Shown one piece after another: positions 62,890 to 64,000 of a stretch of DNA of 64,000 bases. A program made the position numbers and the translations under genes. Origin of the DNA: Epiperipatus broadwayi (lineage: Eukaryota; Onychophora; Udeonychophora; Euonychophora; Peripatidae); assembly GCA_028023455.1 (NCBI GenBank), contig JAQFVV010012545.1, positions 2,757,001 through 2,821,000 of the forward strand, read 5' to 3'. Below the pieces are notes generated by a model. That model was given only the letters and a program-made list of their open reading frames with translations. It searched no databases and had not been told where the DNA came from. Position 1 is the first letter of the stretch, and the number at the start of each line of letters is the position of its first letter.

Positions 62890-64000
62890 TAAAGGTGTAA
62901 TAGATATTTGGAATAATGCAGTAAGACCATTGATATTTAAGAAAGATGATACAGAAGACAAAATTTCAGACTGAATACTCTTCTATTAGTTCTATAGAAA
63001 ATCTTTATGAAGGTAATTACAACTTGTTTATAATAAATTTTGGATTGTAACCAATCAAAAGAACAAGCTGGATTTAAAAGTGGTTTTAGCATACTAAACA
63101 TTACATGATCACCATTTCTTATGACTGTTCATAACTGTTATTAAAACAGACAAAACTCTACATACAGTAATGCCACTCAGTGCAAGCCAGAGTAATCAAT
63201 GGATGCCAGAAGGCTTGTGCATAAAATCCCTATCTACTGCCTATTCATCCAATAAGATCTACGTGCAGTGCTCTCAGATCCAAGGCTCCTCACTGACAAA
63301 AGCCACAAGCTAAAAACTAATCTGGGGATATTGGATGAGTAGGCACTAGATAGAGATTTTATGCACAAGCCAACCTTCTGGCATCCATTGATTATTTTGA
63401 CTTGCACTGAGTGGCATTACTGTATGGACAGTTTTACCTGTTTTAATAATGGTTTTAGCACAGTTGATTATATCCAAGCATTGAAAGAACTTATACAGAA
63501 AAGCAATAAATACCAGTTGCCATTATTCTTAATTTGCAATGAAAAGACTTTGATTCTATATGCATTTCTTTGGCATATAAAGCATTGAATCATGAAGGTA
63601 TAGACTCCAAATATTGTTACATTCTGAAATATATTTATCAAAATGCAACAGCAATGATAAGTTTCCATAGTGATATTAAAAAGATTAACATTAAGAAGGG
63701 TATATGGCAGGGTGATTCCATATCTTTTAAATCTTTTATTGCAGTTTTACAAGAGATATTTTGTGGATTAAGATCAGAAATTAAGCAAAGGTAAACTATT
63801 TAAGTCATACATTTTCCAGATAACATGGTTGTTTCAGAAAAATTGCAAGAGTTATCAAATGAAAGTAAAAAAGTAGGATTAAAGATAAATGCCAAAAAGA
63901 CTAAATAATATTAGATCATTAATATAAATGGAAACATAATGGATAAAATTTGGATGAAATTTGACATATTAATAAATTGAAATATGCATATGTGCTTGAA
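62890..64000 (+). pseudogene. LINE (RTE-like) reverse transcriptase remnant, runs off the window
   Basis: RT motifs in order: LIFKKDD near 62930; EQAGFKSGFS from 63061, cut by an insertion at 63092-63449 and resuming as GFSTVDYIQALKELI from 63451; KALNHEGIDSKY and GIWQGDSIS (63699 on, RT motif 'RQGD'); FPDNMV (63813 on, where the catalytic 'YADD/FADD' box should be); and LQELSNESKKVGLKINAKKT. The catalytic box is damaged, stops interrupt the frame and one frameshift is present, so it is inactive. The frames at 63361-63588 and 63570-63794 are parts of this one relic; the minus-strand frame at 63468-63668 is its shadow. Confidence 0.85.
63092..63449. mobile_element. Family 2 repeat inserted in the LINE as an inverted pair, 11-bp target duplication
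   Basis: The direct repeat TGGTTTTAGCA (63081-63091 and 63450-63460) flanks a 358-bp insert exactly. The left arm (to about 63252) is a reverse family 2 segment ending in ATTCATCCAATA. The right arm (from about 63254) is a forward segment with a decayed core CTGACAA (63293-63299) and TCTGGGGATATTGG after it. Insert plus duplication is 369 bp, a multiple of three, so the interrupted LINE frame is the same on both sides. Both arms end at the same repeat terminus. Confidence 0.88.

Overview
This window looks like intergenic, repeat-rich DNA from a compositionally extreme animal nuclear genome. By eye it is about three quarters A+T. It carries long (ATT)n and (TA)n microsatellites, four tRNA-derived SINE copies, decayed non-LTR retrotransposons, a gutted Gypsy-type LTR element, a hAT-like MITE and many fold-back elements. 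An invertebrate is likely, but nothing here fixes the phylum. I find no intact host protein-coding gene, no rRNA, no convincing functional tRNA gene and no CRISPR array. Every open frame of 60-110 codons is a chance frame in AT-rich DNA, a frame through a microsatellite, or a fragment of a dead transposon. Layout: 1.19-3.08 kb is a non-autonomous element with 39-bp terminal inverted repeats and two internal tandem arrays. 3.2-8.0 kb and 11.1-15.9 kb are diverged direct copies of one non-coding segment about 4.8 kb long, offset by about 7.9 kb. Fold-back elements sit at different points in the two copies. Between the copies lie a decayed LINE and a 246-bp perfect-looking palindrome. 16.2 kb holds a hAT-like MITE with an 8-bp target duplication. 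18.0, 23.8, 40.7 and 50.6 kb hold the SINEs. 20.1-20.6 kb holds a fold-back element with a 16-bp target duplication. 20.9-22.0 and 31.2-32.1 kb are inverted copies of one repeat. 27.5-30.0 kb is an LTR retrotransposon reduced to RNase H tail, integrase and LTRs. 39.4-40.0, 51.6-52.6 and 63.1-63.4 kb carry one repeat family as tandem dimers or inverted pairs. 48.7-49.2 kb is a two-tier satellite (106-bp then 38-bp periods). 53.6-54.3 and 57.0-57.4 kb are further large palindromes. 61.6-64.0 kb is an RTE-like LINE split by one of the fold-back elements. The most interesting signal is shared by at least three otherwise different repeat families (near 5.7/14.3 kb, near 6.5/9.4/10.6/59.6 kb, and near 39.8/51.7/52.0/52.4/63.3 kb), with a weaker fourth at 20.4 kb. 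Each carries a hammerhead-ribozyme-like core: CTGATGA, a short hairpin, GAAAC, a tiny stem III and a GT[ACT] cleavage triplet. In the 39.8-kb family a six-pair stem I is visible as well. These elements occur as tandem dimers or head-to-head fold-backs, with target duplications of 9-16 bp where I could find them. That combination is known from Penelope-like elements and retrozyme-like non-autonomous retroelements. I infer that this locus is a nest of hammerhead-bearing, non-autonomous retroelements.
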